From positions 124,001-188,000 of the forward strand of contig JAACJP010000059.1 of the NCBI GenBank assembly GCA_013368375.1: 64,000 nucleotides of DNA, written 5' to 3'. Position numbers and translations under genes: made by a program. Under the pieces are notes generated by a model. It did not search any database. It had not been told where the DNA came from and worked only from the letters and a program-made list of their open reading frames with translations. Source of the stretch: Tricholomella constricta. Taxonomy: Eukaryota > Basidiomycota > Agaricomycetes > Agaricales > Lyophyllaceae. Positions 43,509 to 55,100 of the stretch are shown piece by piece (the first letter of the stretch is position 1; the number at the start of each line of letters is the position of its first letter).

Positions 43509-45449
43509 TGTGGGGTCGTGGAGATGGCCTTTGTCGAGTCCATGTGGTATTGGCATGGATGTGCGATTACACATACACAGCTGGGGTTGTGGTGGGTGGG
43601 TGGCGGCTTTTTGCGTCGTCCCGTTGTCTCCTACGGCTACGGCACGTAAACCTCTTATGGCGCATATAGTCAGAGTCTGGTGCGTGATCGAGAGACGGGA
43701 GATGATCGATGATCGATGATGGCTCAGCGCTCCGAGGCGGGAGACCGCCTACCGTCTGGCTTGACATTCCTTGCTCTGGAGGGCCGCACAGGGAGTACTA
43801 GTACGTGCAGCTGTTCTTGAATAATGAGCGATACTCGTCCAACTACACGACCGGTATTTACCCTCGAATGCGCAGTTTATCTCGACGCAGCGACCTCAAG
43901 TTGAAGGCCCCATACAACCCTGATACACCTTTGTCCACTGGCGCGACGCACGCTGTTCTGTCCTGGTGAGTTCAAAGTTCGAGTTGGTTCGAAGCCGACC
44001 CGCGGCCCGTCGTTGTCGTAGTGGATGGGACCGGGACCACCAGCACTGGTCGATCGGTATCCTTGGCGGAGATGGACGATCATCGATCATCGATCAGCAG
44101 AGTCTGTAGGTTGCTCTCCCCTCGAATGCTTGCATCCCTATAGCTGCCGGAGATCTGGAGTTGATTGGGAGTGAAGTTGTGATAGTAAAGCTCATCCACA
44201 TCGACTTCTTTTCGACATCCGACAGACAAGTTTCCAGTTGTGGCATACTAATGTCCATGGCCAGCTGCAGCAACGTCGGGAGATTTGTCTCCCCAGTATG
44301 ATTAGTATCCCCAGTCCTTCTCTAAAAGGTCCGGGCTTACTACAAAGTCAATGCTTAGTTCAGCGCTCAACATTCAACGTTCAACGTTCGACGTTTTGAT
44401 AGGGTGCTCATGCGAACCAACGAAGATGTCGTCGTTGTGCATGGAGCCGCTCTTGGTCCTAGTCTTGGTCTTGTTAAGTGCAAGAGACCACGGACTATGG
44501 ATTATGTCTTATTCTTACGACGCTGTCTATTAAAGGCGCCCTCACTGAGGGGTCATAACCTCGCCCGACGGCTCACGGCTCTACTCTCCTCCATGGTCTC
44601 CGCTCTCCGCGCTCCACCCAGTGGACCGTGACCACCGCCCCCGTCGACTTGTTGTCCTGTTTCCAAGGTCCTGAAAGCACACAATAGGGATGTTGTCGTA
44701 TCTAGTAAGGGGAACTGCTGAAACACTCCAGAGGCAAAAGGAGCGCCTCGATTTTGAGTTTGAGCAGGGCGGAAGTAAGAACGAGGAGGGTATTAGACTG
44801 CAGCCGTTGAACGTTGGACGTTGAGCTCCCTCAACCAGAAAATGGGCACCTTGAAAGAACGCGATCGAGGACAGGTGTTTGTTCCCAACATACAGCTTGC
44901 GCTGGCGACTCTGTCACAGACCAGGAAATTTACAGAGAGATAATTGAGTCATGGTCTTGGTGGATCCGGGTTTCGATTAAAATAGACGCGAAAAAACGGG
45001 ATTGCGATGCGACAACGTCGAGACCAATGTGACGAAAATAACTCATTGGGACCCGGGTTATCCGATAACCTCGCTCATAGGCGTCAGACCGACATTGTTC
45101 CTTGCTGGCAGACGATTGATTGCACCGAAAAGGGGATGGCATTCCAGCGAAATTCCCAGCGCAGTGGGAGGGATCAAACGATCGGAGGCTGTGCAGCAAC
45201 GGTTGCCGAGTCATTCAGGCACGGCTAACGTTCCCACCGTCGGGCTGCGAGGCCTGCTCATCGTCGTCGTAAAACAACCTCCTCTTCTCCTCCTCCTCTC
45301 CCTCCTTCTCCTCTTCCGCCTCCTTTCACACTCACTGCGCCATCTGCAACGGAAGCTGCACCGCTGGTCACGCTGCAGCAGGAATCAATACCACAATTTC
45401 TCGAAATACCCATACTCCACAACTTTGGCGCCAAAAATCGACGACGTAC
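43509..45449. other. Intergenic, 1.9 kb
   Basis: No gene recognised. Holds two ATCGATGATCGAT-type palindromic tracts in opposite orientation (43701-43721, 44077-44097) and two TTGAACG-type heptamer runs (44366-44393, 44804-44825). The signal or pro-region of the next gene may start here (from about 45290). Confidence 0.5.
43701..44097. repeat. Inverted pair of GATCGATGATCGATGAT tracts
   Basis: Left tract 43701-43721 and right tract 44077-44097 are near reverse complements, ~355 bases apart. A third single match lies near 50056-50071. Confidence 0.6.
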
Positions 45450-48099
45450 ATGCCTTCGTGGGAGGCCAAGGGAAAGGCGCGTGCGGTGGTCGAGCAGGAA
45501 GGCGATGGCGGGCCTGATGGGGTGGTCCTGCCTCTCCAGGTCACCGGCAGCGGTGTCTTTGACATGTGCGTCCAGCCAGCTTTTCCCCGCAGTTTTACTT
45601 GCTAACAGTCTCTCCAGCGCATACACAATCGAGGTCACTGTGGGCGCCAATGAGCAAAAAGTCTCTCTCCAGGTCGATACAGGCTCCTCCGATCTCGTAT
45701 GCACGCGCCTCCTATTTTTTGGCCGTGCGCTGGCTGACTCTTTTTCTTACAGTGGATAACATCAAAATCATGTTCATCGTCTCTCTGTGGCCAGACGAAC
45801 GGCCGTAACTACGATGCCAGCAGCTCAACGAGCACCGGCGTCAACTTTGACATCAATTACATACAAGGCGCCGTCTCCGGCCCCATCGTCTGGGACAAAT
45901 TTGTCGTTGGTGGCTACAGCATCGAAAACCAAGCGCTCGGTGCGTTGTTCTCCCCTTCCACCTCTCTCACCCATTAATCTCCTCACAGCCGCGGCGGACA
46001 CCGTCGTCTCCGAGCCCCTTTCGCCCCTCTTCTCCGGCATCCTCGGCCTCGCCCTCCCCCTCAACAGCATCATCGCCGAACGCATCCCCCCCGTCACCAC
46101 CAACACCCCGGACGGCGCCGCCTGGGCGTCCAACCTCTTCTCCATAACCCCGACCACATCCGCCCCCTCCGCGCGCTTCCTCTCCCTCTCCCTCTCCCGC
46201 CCCGGCTCCAGCGCCATCCCCGCCCTCCTCGGCATCGGCCGCCACCCCGCCTTCATCTCGGACCCCACCCAAGTCCGCTACGCCAGCCTGGTCAGCGAAC
46301 GCATGGGCACGCTGTTCTGGAAGGTCGGCGTCAGAGCGATCTCGGTGTGGGTGGATGGGGAGGAGAAGCCCGTCGAGCTTGGGAGGAGCAATACCGGATC
46401 CGTCTTCCCCAGCGCGGTGCTGGACAGCGGGGTCCCGCTCATCCTCACCACCACGCAGCTCGCTAACGCCATCTATGGCGCTATAGGCGTCTCCCCTGCC
46501 AGCGACGGACAATGTACGTTCCCCCGTCCCTCCTCCTGTTTTATCGCACGTGCCTCTGATTCGTATACATACATACATGCATAAAAGACTACGTCCCGTG
46601 CACGACTCCGCTCAATCTCACTATAACCCTCGACGACCGCCCGCCCTTCCCCCTGCACCCCTTGGACCTAACAGCAGAGCCACCGCGGGACAACCAAGCC
46701 CAGTTCTGCATCGGGCTCATCCAGCCCGCCGACGCCGTCCTCCTCGCCCCACAAAGCTCGCCCATAGGAGACCTCATCCTCGGCGTCCCATTCCTTAGGA
46801 ACGTGTATTCGGTCATGGCGTATACGCCGCCCTCGGCGGCGGATGGGTCCTTTACCCCCTCCCCTTCCTCCCCTGATGGAGATGTGGATGCAGAAGGACA
46901 AGGAGGGGCACAAGGACAAGCGAGCATGATCCGACCCCGCCTCGGGCTGATGGGCCTGACAGACCCGGAAACGGCGCTGGCAGAGTTCCATACGGTGCGT
47001 GTGCTGAACCAGCCTATCTCCTCCGGGTCGTCCACCGGCAACGGGGGGGGTTCCTCCATGCCTGGCTCCAACTCCGGTGGCGCGGTGGGCGCGGGGGGCG
47101 GTGGCGGGGCGGCGAAGGAGGGGAAGGGGGGCTTGAGTGTGGGGATTGCGGTGCTGGTGGGGTTGTTGGGATTCTTTGCGCTGTGCTTGGCGCTGTTTGG
47201 GGTTAGGTGGTGGTTCTTCCGCCGGCGCGCGGCTGCTGCTGGTTCCTCTTCTGCTTTAGATTTGGGTGATAATGAAGGCGGGGATGGGGGTGCAAGGAAG
47301 GGAAGGGGAAGGGGAAGGGATGGGGACGGGGGGCTGCGGGGGGTGTTGATGGAGAAGGAGGGCGGGTATGGGTATGCGCTCGCTGCTGCCACCACCACGA
47401 CGACGACGCGGGGGAGCCGGGACTCGAACTCGAACTCGAATTCGAAGATGAAGTCGTCGGTGTATGGGCTGGGGATGGAAGAGGGGGATGTGTTTAGGAC
47501 GTTGCGGTATGAGCCGTATATGCAGGATCATGGGCTTGTGGATCTTACCGGCACCGGCACCGGCACCGGCGCGGGTGTGGGTGTGGGTGTGGGTGCGGGG
47601 AGGGGTGTGGGGGGGAAGGGGAGGCGTGGTTCAGGATTGGAGGATGAGGGGAGGGAGATGGGATACCGCCGTGGGGTTACGAAAGAGGGAGAGGACGGTG
47701 GTGATGACGATGACGCGTGGGATCCCCGCACAGGGACGCGGTGGGGCTGGGGCGCGGGCGATGAGACGCTCGTTGGCGGTGGCGGTCGTCGGCACGTGCG
47801 GAATGAGAAGGAGAAGGAGAAGGAGTATCCGCCGCTGACGCACACGCACACGCACACGCACGAGCGTGGGCTGAGCGTGGGTGTGCCTCTGCTGCATGAG
47901 ATGGAGCCGGACCCGCACCACGAGCACGAGCACCGCGGTGCAGATGAGTTTGGAGTTGTCGCGCGGCGTCCTGAACCCAAACCCATAGCGGGAGATGAGG
48001 ATTCTGAATATTCCGACGAGGGCGCGGGGACGCGGACGAGCATGGCGGGCGTGGGCACTGCTGCGCGCGGCGGCGGTGGCGGCGGCGGCAAGTTTGGGC

Positions 48100-48141
<42 letters not shown>

Positions 48142-48272
48142 CGTGGGGGGTGGACGCGCATGCGCATGCGCGCGATGCTAATGGGACGACGACGACGAGT
48201 AGTAGTGGGGCGGAGAGTGAGGTTGTGTTTCGAAGGATGTCGGGGAAGGGGTTGGCGATGGGGTTGGGATGA
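45450..48272 (+). CDS. Pepsin-like (A1) aspartic protease with TM helix and long cytoplasmic tail
   Basis: Exons 45450-45565, 45618-45696, 45753-45939, 45989-46513 and 46588-48272 are in phase. The first catalytic motif is VDTGSSDLW (split by an intron before W); the second is AVLDSGVPLILTT, where the usual D-T/S-G-T/S reads D-S-G-V. The two lobes and the closing hydrophobic segment (LILGVPFLRNVYSVMAY) fit family A1. After a Gly/Ser linker comes a TM helix (VGIAVLVGLLGFFALCLALF), RRR, and a ~350-residue tail rich in Gly, Glu, Asp and His with dipeptide repeats (GT, GV, HT). It is therefore a membrane-tethered protease, as in yapsin-like fungal enzymes. The N-terminus is unclear: I chose ATG 45450 because the frame is open, but a signal peptide is expected and probably lies in an unrecognised upstream exon near 45.3 kb. 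Confidence 0.82.
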
Positions 48273-48824
48273 TTGGGATGATTGGATTGGGATTGGGATT
48301 AGGGTGGAAAGGGCATTTTTGAAGGAAGCATGTCATGATTGGTTGACTCGAGGCCCTCTGACACTGACGCTGGGCTGGGTCTTCTTGGTTCCTTGGTTCC
48401 AAGTTGCTGCTCCTGGGCATCCGGAGTAATCCATAATCCACCATGCCTCGTTCGGTGTCGCGCGCGCGCTGTCTCACCTCACCCACTCTCCCACTCTCCG
48501 ACATCTGTTTGCTTGCTTGCTTGCTGACGACGACGACGACGATGACCTCCCTCCCCTGCTGCACACTCCACATGACTCCTCGCACGCCTTTCATTGTATT
48601 GTACATATATCGACGACATTGACATCATACGCTCGTTACGGACTTCATCACATCACTTACATCCTCACCCGTCCCCTCACTTTGCTCCCCCCCCCCCCCC
48701 AATGATACCGTATATCGTACACCGTGCCCTCCAAGACGCATATCTGACTCTCACTCTCCTTCTCCGGTTCTGGTTCAGGTTCTGGTTCCGCTTTCCGTTC
48801 GCTTTCATTCATACACTTCGATAT

Positions 48825-48859
48825 CTTTCCTTTCCTTTCCTTTCCTTTCCTTTCCTTTC
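48825..48859 (+). repeat. Pentamer tandem repeat (TTTCC)n
   Basis: Seven consecutive units. Confidence 0.9.
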
Positions 48860-49842
48860 TGTTCTTTTTTCTTCGTTTCTGATGATTGAGACGACGACTC
48901 CCGACTCGGATGCACATTTTGATATATATATACAGTATATACCTCGACCTAAATTACTTACTCGACGATCCAAGTCCTCGCTCGATCCGATCTCGCTTGA
49001 AGAAGAAGCTGCTTGAAGATTCAAATTCAAATTGCCAGGGGGCGGCCGAGGTGTGTGAAATGACAGCTGCATGAATCTGCCCGCGTCAATAGTGTGAGTT
49101 ATGCATGAATCGTGTGTGGCGGCGCCGCCCGCTCGTATGGGTGGATGTATAATGCAAGGTGCATGCATGCATCATGCATGAAGTGCCGGCGCGTTGGGGA
49201 TTGCGCATCGTTCTCGTTCTCGTTCAGGTTGAGGTCGTGCGACTGCAAGGCGCCCGTCGTCGTTTCCGAAGCCGATATAGGACCTGAGCGGCTATGTACG
49301 TACGTGAGCAGAAGTTGAGGGCGCCGACATGGTCAGAGCTCGCTGCGCCAAGTATGGTTCGAGGTCGAGGTGTCTCCCGCCGCCCGCGTGGTCGAGAGAT
49401 AACTTGAACTATATGCTAGTTGTCTTGCTGACGGCAAGGGTCCCAGAGGATAGCCAGAGGATAGGCGTTTATCCTGGACCCTGGGCCCTGGACCCTGTAA
49501 CGTGTGTTATGTGTTATGTGTTACTTACGCGGACATGGGGACGACGCCACGGCAAATGCGCCCCCATATGCATGAGTGGTGCAGTATGCAGTAAAGTTGA
49601 TGCAAACCCGCTGGCAATGACATATACTGTGCTGGAACGCAAGCTAGGATTGCATAGACGCCGTTCGAGGACGAGAAGGAGATGTAGTTGATGACGAGTG
49701 CGTCAATGGGCTACAACGGTTTAGGGTTACTTAAGGGGAATAAGTTGGAACAGGGTGGGAGCGGTGCCGGCTCTAGATCTCGCCCATTTCGCAGCTCTAT
49801 GTAGGCTCGACGTAGGTCAAAGCGTGGCCATCCGCGTCCGCG

Positions 49843-49891
49843 TCCCAGGCCCCAGGCCCCAGGCCCCAGGCCCCAGGCCCCAGACCCCAGG
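49843..49891 (+). repeat. Heptamer tandem repeat (CCCAGGC)n
   Basis: About six units, the last ones slightly changed. Confidence 0.9.
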
Positions 49892-50165
49892 CGCCAAGGC
49901 CAAACGGGAAGGGTCACGTTCAAGGCAAGGTTGCAGATGTGAAGGGACTATTCGGAACGCGCCTTTGTGGTGTGTCATTGGAGGGGTCGACTGGCTAGGG
50001 CTTGCTGGATACATAGTAAGGGAGTACGGACCGCCCGTTAAGTATTCAGAGATCAATGATCATCGATCAGGCTGCCCCGGGCCGCGCTCCTGAGAATGAA
50101 TAGGAAAGAAAGTCGGCGGCCGGCACCAGATAAGTGACCTACTCGCGGACTCGGATGTCATCGTC

Positions 50166-50186
50166 GGGGGGGGGGGGGGGGGGGGG
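50166..50186 (+). repeat. G21 homopolymer
   Basis: Uninterrupted run of G; exact length is at the mercy of sequencing accuracy. Confidence 0.8.
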
Positions 50187-52184
50187 CTTCGTGTATTCCG
50201 ACGATGTGTCATGTTGTTCGTCAAAGTTGAATGAGCAAAGTATAGAGCGGAAAACCAATCCCAGGAGTTGTTGTACGAAGGGCGTGCGTAAGTAGATGGG
50301 ATGATGGCGCACGAAGTTGGCTAGCCTTCCGAACTGGGGGAACGACAGAGGTTTAGAGTCCAGATTCCAGCTTCCAGATACGGGGAAGTTGATGATGAAA
50401 AAGGCCCCCCCCTACGAATGCGGATCCCAAGTAACCCTGTAGGGTAAACGCAAATGCGAAGGACGGACAGAACAGAGACATAGACATAGAAAAATGCGAG
50501 CGAGCGTGGGGGGGGATAAAGGTTCGAAATCTGAAGAAGGCTGACAAGATATTGTCGTTCGTCCGACGTCGCGACTGCCTCCCGTTCTAGAGAATGGAGT
50601 AACGAGTAACGAGTAACGTCTGACAATACCCTGTTCTGTCGAGGAAAGAGTAAATAGTTCCTTCCCCAAGCGTACCAATCACATCGCTCCACTAGGGCGT
50701 CGCCTCTGCGAGATTATCATCCAAATTGAAAATGGTGCAGCCATTCTAGATTTGTGAAATGGCCAGCGAAGAGCGGCAAGCATACTAGCATGGCATGGCA
50801 TGGCTTGGATTGGATTGGTAATGGCACTGGACCGTCAACGGAGACTCGAGTCTCTAAAGTCCCATCCCAATGCGCCATGCCGGGTGTCTAGCCCACCATG
50901 ACGCTGCAGCACGCGTGCTCTGGGGATCGTGATCCGGGACATGTCAGCGTGGGGCGGGGTGAACACGAAATACGGTACTTCAGAAGGGTTCCGGAGAAGC
51001 ATGGGCAGCGCAGGCAGCGTGAGCATGAGGTAGACTAAGGATGTGTGAATGTGTATGGGTCGGGTTTAGGCGTGTGGGAATTGGATGATGGATGGATGGA
51101 ACACTCTGAATCGCCCTGGGGAGTTGATAAGTATATTCTTTTCGATAAGATAAGTGTGCATGGACAATGGACAATGGCGTGGGGGGTTAGCACAGGGTGG
51201 AAGGATGAGAAACGGAGAAGAAAGAGGCATGGTAACTACTATAAGCTAGATCCGTAGATGGAAGATCGCACGGGAGATTTTGGGTTTGGCGCTTCAGCTG
51301 CGCTTGGAGCTTTGCGCTGTTCGCTGTTTGCGGATGTTGTCGTCGTCCTTTAGCTTGACCGCTCTAGCGCAAGGGTCGGCAGCGGGGCGGAGGAGAGCGT
51401 TGACTGAGAGACCCATGGAAGTGGAATAGATTCAACGACGGCAACACGAGAAGAGCTCTGTGTGCAGTCAAAGCAAAGAAAGACACATGAAGGGAAATGC
51501 GCGGACTCGCAGTTAGAAACCTGTACCAGATGCTCTCGAAGCCGAGTGGTGAATGGTTCGTCACGAAAACACGACGTACATTTCTCCTGCGAAATGGACC
51601 TGACACAGGAGACGACAAGGCAGGATGACGAAGAGCTGCAACGGCCAGTTGATGAGAACACAGATGCAAAAGCAGAGCACAGACAGTCCGGACGCCTTGT
51701 ACCAGACACCTCCCAGGCCTCGTCATCGCGATTCCGCATGGGCATTTGTGCTTGAAATTCCGTATTTTGGGCTATTCTGCACGCGCCATGCCGTTGAAAA
51801 ATACACCGAAAAAAAAACCCGGGAAAGGATAATGCAAGAAAAGGATAAGCAAGAACTTGATGAATCACCAACGCCACCTCGTGAACTCCGTCAACAGGCT
51901 TCGGATTTTCCCATCAACGAGTAAAGCTTTTTCCCACAAAACAGCCGCCATGTTTCGTTGCGGCGGCGTTACTGTCTCCCTGCAACGCGAGGGATGGCAC
52001 AGAATTGAGCGGCCACTGGCCCGTTCTGTGACACACGCGAGGCTTTGTACATGTGTGGCAGCACCTTTGGAAAATTCCCATTCAACGACTAGCTCGCCGT
52101 GCACGCAGGGCAGGCACTCCCCGTTTCCCAATTCGTTTCGATATCCGTGATACCCTTCTCGTGTTCTCGTAGACTGCGATTGCG

Positions 52185-55100
52185 ATGGCGATGGAGGCTG
52201 CAGAGCTCGCCCGGTGGACCCGGTTCGCGGCCAAGGGCGGGATTGGCAAGTGTACCGCGATCTGTGACTGCGTTGCAGAGAATGCGGATGATCTTATGTT
52301 TTTAAAGGTGAGTTTGAGGCGTAATCTAGACTTGATATGTGCTCAACGGCAGCTAGGATGATGAAATCACGGTGTTGATGCAGCTCACCGAGCCACAGGG
52401 CGTGTATCTTGTAAGTGTATCCGACTTTGTGAGCTCACCGCAGTGGTCACTTACGGTATGACTTAGGGTTATTGCGAAGGCGTCGTTGGCAGGTTCAGCG
52501 GGAGCAATGTCCATTTCCATTCGAAACTCAAGAAACCGGTCATGGCCAAACGATCATCTGTTACCGCGCAGAGCCAAGGCAAATCACCGACGCCACCTCA
52601 CGGCTTCAAAGCACCCTCTCCTATGCCAAGCGACTCTCCCGTGCCCTCACTCTCTGGTTCGAGGCGGACGAGGGTCTCGCTCGACAAACATGTGTCTGCT
52701 TCCATCTCGTCGTTCGTTTCTTCGGACCAGGTGCCTGTCGTTGGCCCGTTGGGGAGGTCTAGAGCGAGCTACGGCTCAAGTAGGAGTCGGAGCTCAATTA
52801 GGCAGGAGCAGAGCGACGGTGAAAGCGCACGGGAAAAGGAGCGGGTATCGTCGCCACCTCAAGCAGCGCTATCACACGCCCCCTCTCTTGTGTCGTCGCC
52901 CTCTACGTCGACTACGGGCACCCTCGTCGACGGCTCCTCCCCAAATTCCATTACACGCACATCCCTCCTGCAGACATCGCCCCCGAGGACTGCTTACTCC
53001 TCCCCCTCATACAACTCCTCTCGCCATGCCTCCCTCCTCTCGTCCTACTCCCAAGCCACTTTCAATGAAGACGACGCTGACAGCACCTACCACGCGGAAA
53101 ATACCACCTCTACCGCTTCTCCGCGTCCCGAGCCTACATCACCACCCTCCTCACCCTTAACCGCCATCACCACCACCCCCAATGCCAGCACCAGACTCCC
53201 CTCGCCTCCCTCCTCGACCCCCCTCGACACCTCCACAAGCACTCGCTTTGACGACAATTCGCGCATCTCCCTCGCGCTCTCTGACGGCGAAGTCGGCATC
53301 GGCCTCTCCCTGTTGCAAGACCTCGCAGAGGGCGGGTCCTACGACGGGTGGTCCGATTCCGACTCGGACGAGCAGGTCATGGGGCGCCGGGAGAGCGTCA
53401 GGAGGGTTGGGAGCAAAAGGCGGGGGTCGGCACTCGGTAGTCGTGTTGCTGGTTTGCGCGCAGGGGACACGACTAGGCTGGGCGTGTGGAGGAAGAGCAT
53501 TAGGGAGAGCGTGATAAGCGAGGGGAGCAAGTACAGCAACAGCAGCGAAGGGGACAGCGACAGCGGGTTGGGGTACGAGGACACCGAGACGGGACACGGC
53601 GCCCGCACTGGCACCGGCACTGGCACACTTGACGCGGAGGACGAGCTCGAGGCGGACATCACACAGACGCAGCGGGCGTTCCTCAACCTCGATGCTACCC
53701 CCGCCCCCTCTTCATCCTTCACCAACCGCAACTCCAGCCCCCGATCCCCCCCTCCTTCGTCTCCTCCCCGCCTGCCCAACAGCTCTCCTTCCCACCCATC
53801 GCCCCGCTCTCCCCCTCCCGCTCCCGCTTCATCACCACGCACCCCCTTCCCCTCCCGCTCCCGCTCTCACTGCAGCAGACCCAAATCCAAGGCCCCGCCA
53901 AAGGCGAAGACTACGAATACGAGTTCCCGCCTCCCCCCACACACACCCCGCGCCTCTCGCAACACTCCTTTGCCAGCAGCTCCTTCCCCATGAGCCCTCC
54001 CCCGCCCCCGCACGAACCCATGGCCGTGGCCGCCCCGCTCGACGACCCCGCCCCCGTCCCCTTCCCCTTCCCCTTCCCAGACGACGACGCGCACCTGGAA
54101 CGCACGCGCCGCCCCTCCCTCGCGCCCTCCGCCATGTCCGCGGCGTCCTCCTCCGACTGGGAGGGCGCAGCAGCGGCGGATATATACGACGACTACCGCT
54201 ACTCGCGCTACTCGGTCGCCAGCGCGCGCACGACGGGCACCGCCGCGTCGTCGTCTTCAGCGCGGCGCGGGTCTGCGAGCTCCAAGTTTAGCGTTGCTGG
54301 TGCAGGGGGTTCGGGTGGAGGTGGAGGTGGAGGTGTGAGTGGGGCAGGGTCAGGGGCAGGGACGGGGGCAGGGGAGTGGAGCAGTGTACCGCCGTTTGTG
54401 GATGATCCTGAGGCGAGGTCGCGCGCGGATTCGGGTGCGGGGTCGATAGGGATGGGGATGGGGATGTCGAGGCCGAGCGTGGATTCGGTGATGGGGCAGA
54501 CGAGACCTAGCGTGGAGCAGCAGCAGCAGCAGCAGCAGCCGCAACAGCGCACGCGTTCGAGGTCGAATGCGACGGCGGGGTTCAAGCCTTTGGTCGGCTT
54601 GGTGTCCTCACCACCACCGCCACCGCCGCCGCCGCCGCCGCAGCCACTGGAGACGGAGTCGAAGCGCACTCGCCCGGTGGGGCATAGGGAGATGGAGTCG
54701 GTGGGCGGGGGGTCGGAGAGCGACGACGTGTCGGTGTACACCCAGTCCAGCATGAGCATGGGGAAGCCCTCCCCGCGCGCGGACGCCGACGCCTCGTTCG
54801 GTGCCGGCACCACCACCACCACCAGCAGTGTCCCGCCGTCTCCGCTGCACCATGAATTTACGAGATCCACCGGCGCTGCGGGGAACGGGAACAGGCCTGC
54901 GCCTCTCACGTTTACCGGCCCGCATGCTGCGTCGTCGCAGGACCAGGACCAGGACCAGCAACAGCAACAGCAACAGCGCCACCAGCAGGAGAAGGGCAAG
55001 GTGCGCTCGCCTCTGCTGCACACGACCTGGGGGTCCCCGCTCTCCTCGCCCACGCCCCATACCACCACGCACACGCACGCGCACGCGCAGTTCGCCTCCG

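Larger units (their letters stand above)
48273..52184. other. Long intergenic region with simple repeats
   Basis: 3.9 kb without a convincing gene. It contains a (TTTCC)n tract, a (CCCAGGC)n heptamer tract and a 21-base G run. Frames at 51350-51960 on both strands are open but match nothing I know. Confidence 0.5.

Noticed and set aside
43960..44010. GGTTCGAAGCC resembling a tRNA B box
   Set aside because: No A box or cloverleaf could be built around it.
47528..48167. Minus-strand frames rich in Pro/Asp opposite the protease tail
   Set aside because: Products of the microsatellite-like coding of the tail on the other strand.
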